Shown here: one piece after another, positions 38,283 through 39,528 of the stretch
Layout of the letters: every line of letters begins with the position of its first letter
How positions within the stretch are numbered: the stretch's first letter is position 1
Source of the DNA: Candidatus Poribacteria bacterium
Lineage (GTDB): Bacteria; Poribacteria; WGA-4E; WGA-3G
Assembly: GCA_028820845.1 (NCBI GenBank)
Contig: JAPPII010000027.1
Coordinates: forward strand, 1-39,528
Direction: 5' to 3'
DNA length: 39,528 nucleotides
Notes under the pieces: model-generated
What the model saw: the letters and a program-made list of their open reading frames with translations, nothing else
Database searches by the model: none
Told to the model about the DNA's origin: nothing
Position numbers and translations under genes: made by a program

Positions 38283-38477
38283 CAAAATTCTCCCAGATAC
38301 ACAAAAGGATTGCCAGATTTAGTGCTTTGTCGGTTTTGAATTTTAGATTGCGTCGGTAGTCGTGCGATTTATCAGACTTGGGAAATGGCTTGCTTTACCA
38401 AGACACAGTCCCGTTAATTGTTAAAGACACAATTTTATTGAAAAAGTGTGCATGATTTTTTTAATTAGACTAAAACC

Positions 38478-39467
38478 CTATTTCTGCTTTGTTTCTGCCC
38501 ATGTTGTGGTTAGTAGGTGTGGTTGTGGAGAAACAGGCAACGCATACGCTGGATCAAACCAATCTCCTAAGCTATACCACCCTGGGGGTCCCACTTCAAC
38601 CGGTTCCCCACCCATCGCGGCAACTTTGAAGATTTGCCACCGTTTTTTCCCCAATGCTTTATCCATAATCAACTGTTGGTAAAACAGGACACTTCCATCT
38701 GGGGACCACATCGGATTCACTGCTCGTAAACCCGCCTCAGGCACAATTTGCTTAAGGTCGCCACCGTCGCGGTTCACGGTATAAATCGTTTGTGTCTCAA
38801 GGAAGTCTTTTAACGGCACACGGTGCAGCCATGAAAACGCGAGTCTGTCTCCACTCGGGGACCACGCCATTTTTTCCATCCATGAGGGCTGTGCTTTTGG
38901 CGGAAAGAAAAATTTATAACGACGTGTTTCGACATTGAGTATACTGATTCGCATATTCTCAGGCCACCCGGAGGTAAAGGCTATCTCCCTACCGTCTGGA
39001 GACCACACCGGTCCACATCCGAATGCGATACGTTCCTCTTTTTTCCCGTCTATCGTTCCTATATAGAGTACAGACTGCCCCTGTTCACGGGAACAGTAAG
39101 CAATCAGCTTTCCATCCGGTGACCATGCGGGTGCGCCTCTATGCTTTGATTTTCCGAAGACTCGACGCACATTCGAGCCGTCTGGATCCATCAGGTAGAG
39201 ATCTAAACTCCCTGGAAATATATCGCGGTCTGAGGAGAAGAGAATCTGTTCACCCGTTGGAGACCACGCGGGATAATAATCGAGTGCTGCATCGTTCGTA
39301 AGATTTATCTGCTCGGATCCGTCTGGATTCATCAATAGGATGTCCCAATCTCCGTTTGGTGTTGCTGAAAGTGCTATTTTGGGTGTCGTCGGTGCTTTGG
39401 CGAAAAGTGGACAAATGCTTACATTCAGCACCAATAAATTAACTATGGCAAAAACGAGCTGTTTCAT
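38478..39467 (-). CDS. Secreted TolB/PD40-type beta-propeller (copy 1)
   Basis: 329 residues from the ATG at 39467; the frame opens at a TTG at 39491 and the ribosome site is poor for both. Signal peptide MKQLVFAIVNLLVLNVSICP. Blades NPDGSEQINLT, WSPTGEQILFSS, WSPDGKLIAYC, WSPDGREIAFTS, WSPSGDRLAFS. Tail SPQPHLLTTTWAETKQK. It is the near twin of copy 9 (16740-17762). It is the first gene of the array in the window; the cassette may continue beyond the right edge. Confidence 0.88.
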   Translation of the reverse strand: MKQLVFAIVNLLVLNVSICPLFAKAPTTPKIALSATPNGDWDILLMNPDGSEQINLTNDAALDYYPAWSPTGEQILFSSDRDIFPGSLDLYLMDPDGSNVRRVFGKSKHRGAPAWSPDGKLIAYCSREQGQSVLYIGTIDGKKEERIAFGCGPVWSPDGREIAFTSGWPENMRISILNVETRRYKFFFPPKAQPSWMEKMAWSPSGDRLAFSWLHRVPLKDFLETQTIYTVNRDGGDLKQIVPEAGLRAVNPMWSPDGSVLFYQQLIMDKALGKKRWQIFKVAAMGGEPVEVGPPGWYSLGDWFDPAYALPVSPQPHLLTTTWAETKQK

Positions 39468-39528
39468 TGTTTTTATACTGATATTTCTCAAAAGAGTGTT
39501 TGATTCAATAGTTATGGGTGTTCCTATG

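Overview
The window reads like a piece of a Candidatus Poribacteria (or close relative) chromosome. This is inferred from gene style, not from a marker gene: ECF sigma factors carrying large C-terminal fusions, large families of secreted TolB-like beta-propellers, and abundant short dispersed palindromes. There is no rRNA, tRNA or CRISPR array. Every protein gene I accept lies on the minus strand, so transcription runs from high to low coordinates.

Region 1 (about 1-12,430) is a mixed chromosomal segment: an ECF sigma factor fused in frame to a DNA polymerase III beta clamp, a MacB/FtsX-type ABC permease, a nitrilase-superfamily amidohydrolase, a secreted prenyltransferase/squalene-oxidase-repeat protein, a Gfo/Idh/MocA oxidoreductase, a DUF547 protein translationally coupled to an enolase-superfamily enzyme, and a 1002-residue ECF sigma / transmembrane / beta-propeller protein.

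Region 2 (about 12,430-39,528) is the striking part: an expanded cassette array. It contains eight small genes for 60-80-residue peptides. They share a nearly invariant leader (LRGKIREF..SEEG.V.VK.PLTLG.ATG..LLAQ.I.GTP.A.A) followed by a short, variable, four-cysteine tail. They are interspersed with ten secreted TolB/PD40 beta-propeller paralogues that share a C-terminal tail (LTT.WG..K.K). Two GT4-type glycosyltransferases (28893-32376) each begin with a domain of about 80 residues resembling the PqqD/RRE-like N-terminus of SCIFF-type radical SAM maturases, that is, a possible leader-peptide recognition domain. The second glycosyltransferase lies 89 nt upstream of a peptide gene. Decayed copies of its 3' end precede five other peptide genes, so the cassettes look like duplications of an ancestral propeller - glycosyltransferase - peptide unit.

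The same region holds a SAM methyltransferase, an A24 prepilin peptidase, a secreted metallophosphatase-like/tetraheme/thioredoxin-like chimera, and a sugar-1-phosphate nucleotidyltransferase plus phosphomannomutase pair. The peptide leader also resembles Flp prepilin leaders. A hairpin with one compensatory base-pair change sits just upstream of the Shine-Dalgarno of seven of the eight peptide genes. A dynamin/Era-like GTPase gene has been inserted into one cassette on an element bounded by inverted repeats of about 137 bp.

My working hypothesis is a previously undescribed, multi-precursor secreted-peptide system whose small disulfide-type peptides may be glycosylated or otherwise modified. 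The modification, the cleavage site and the function of the propellers are all unproven from sequence.
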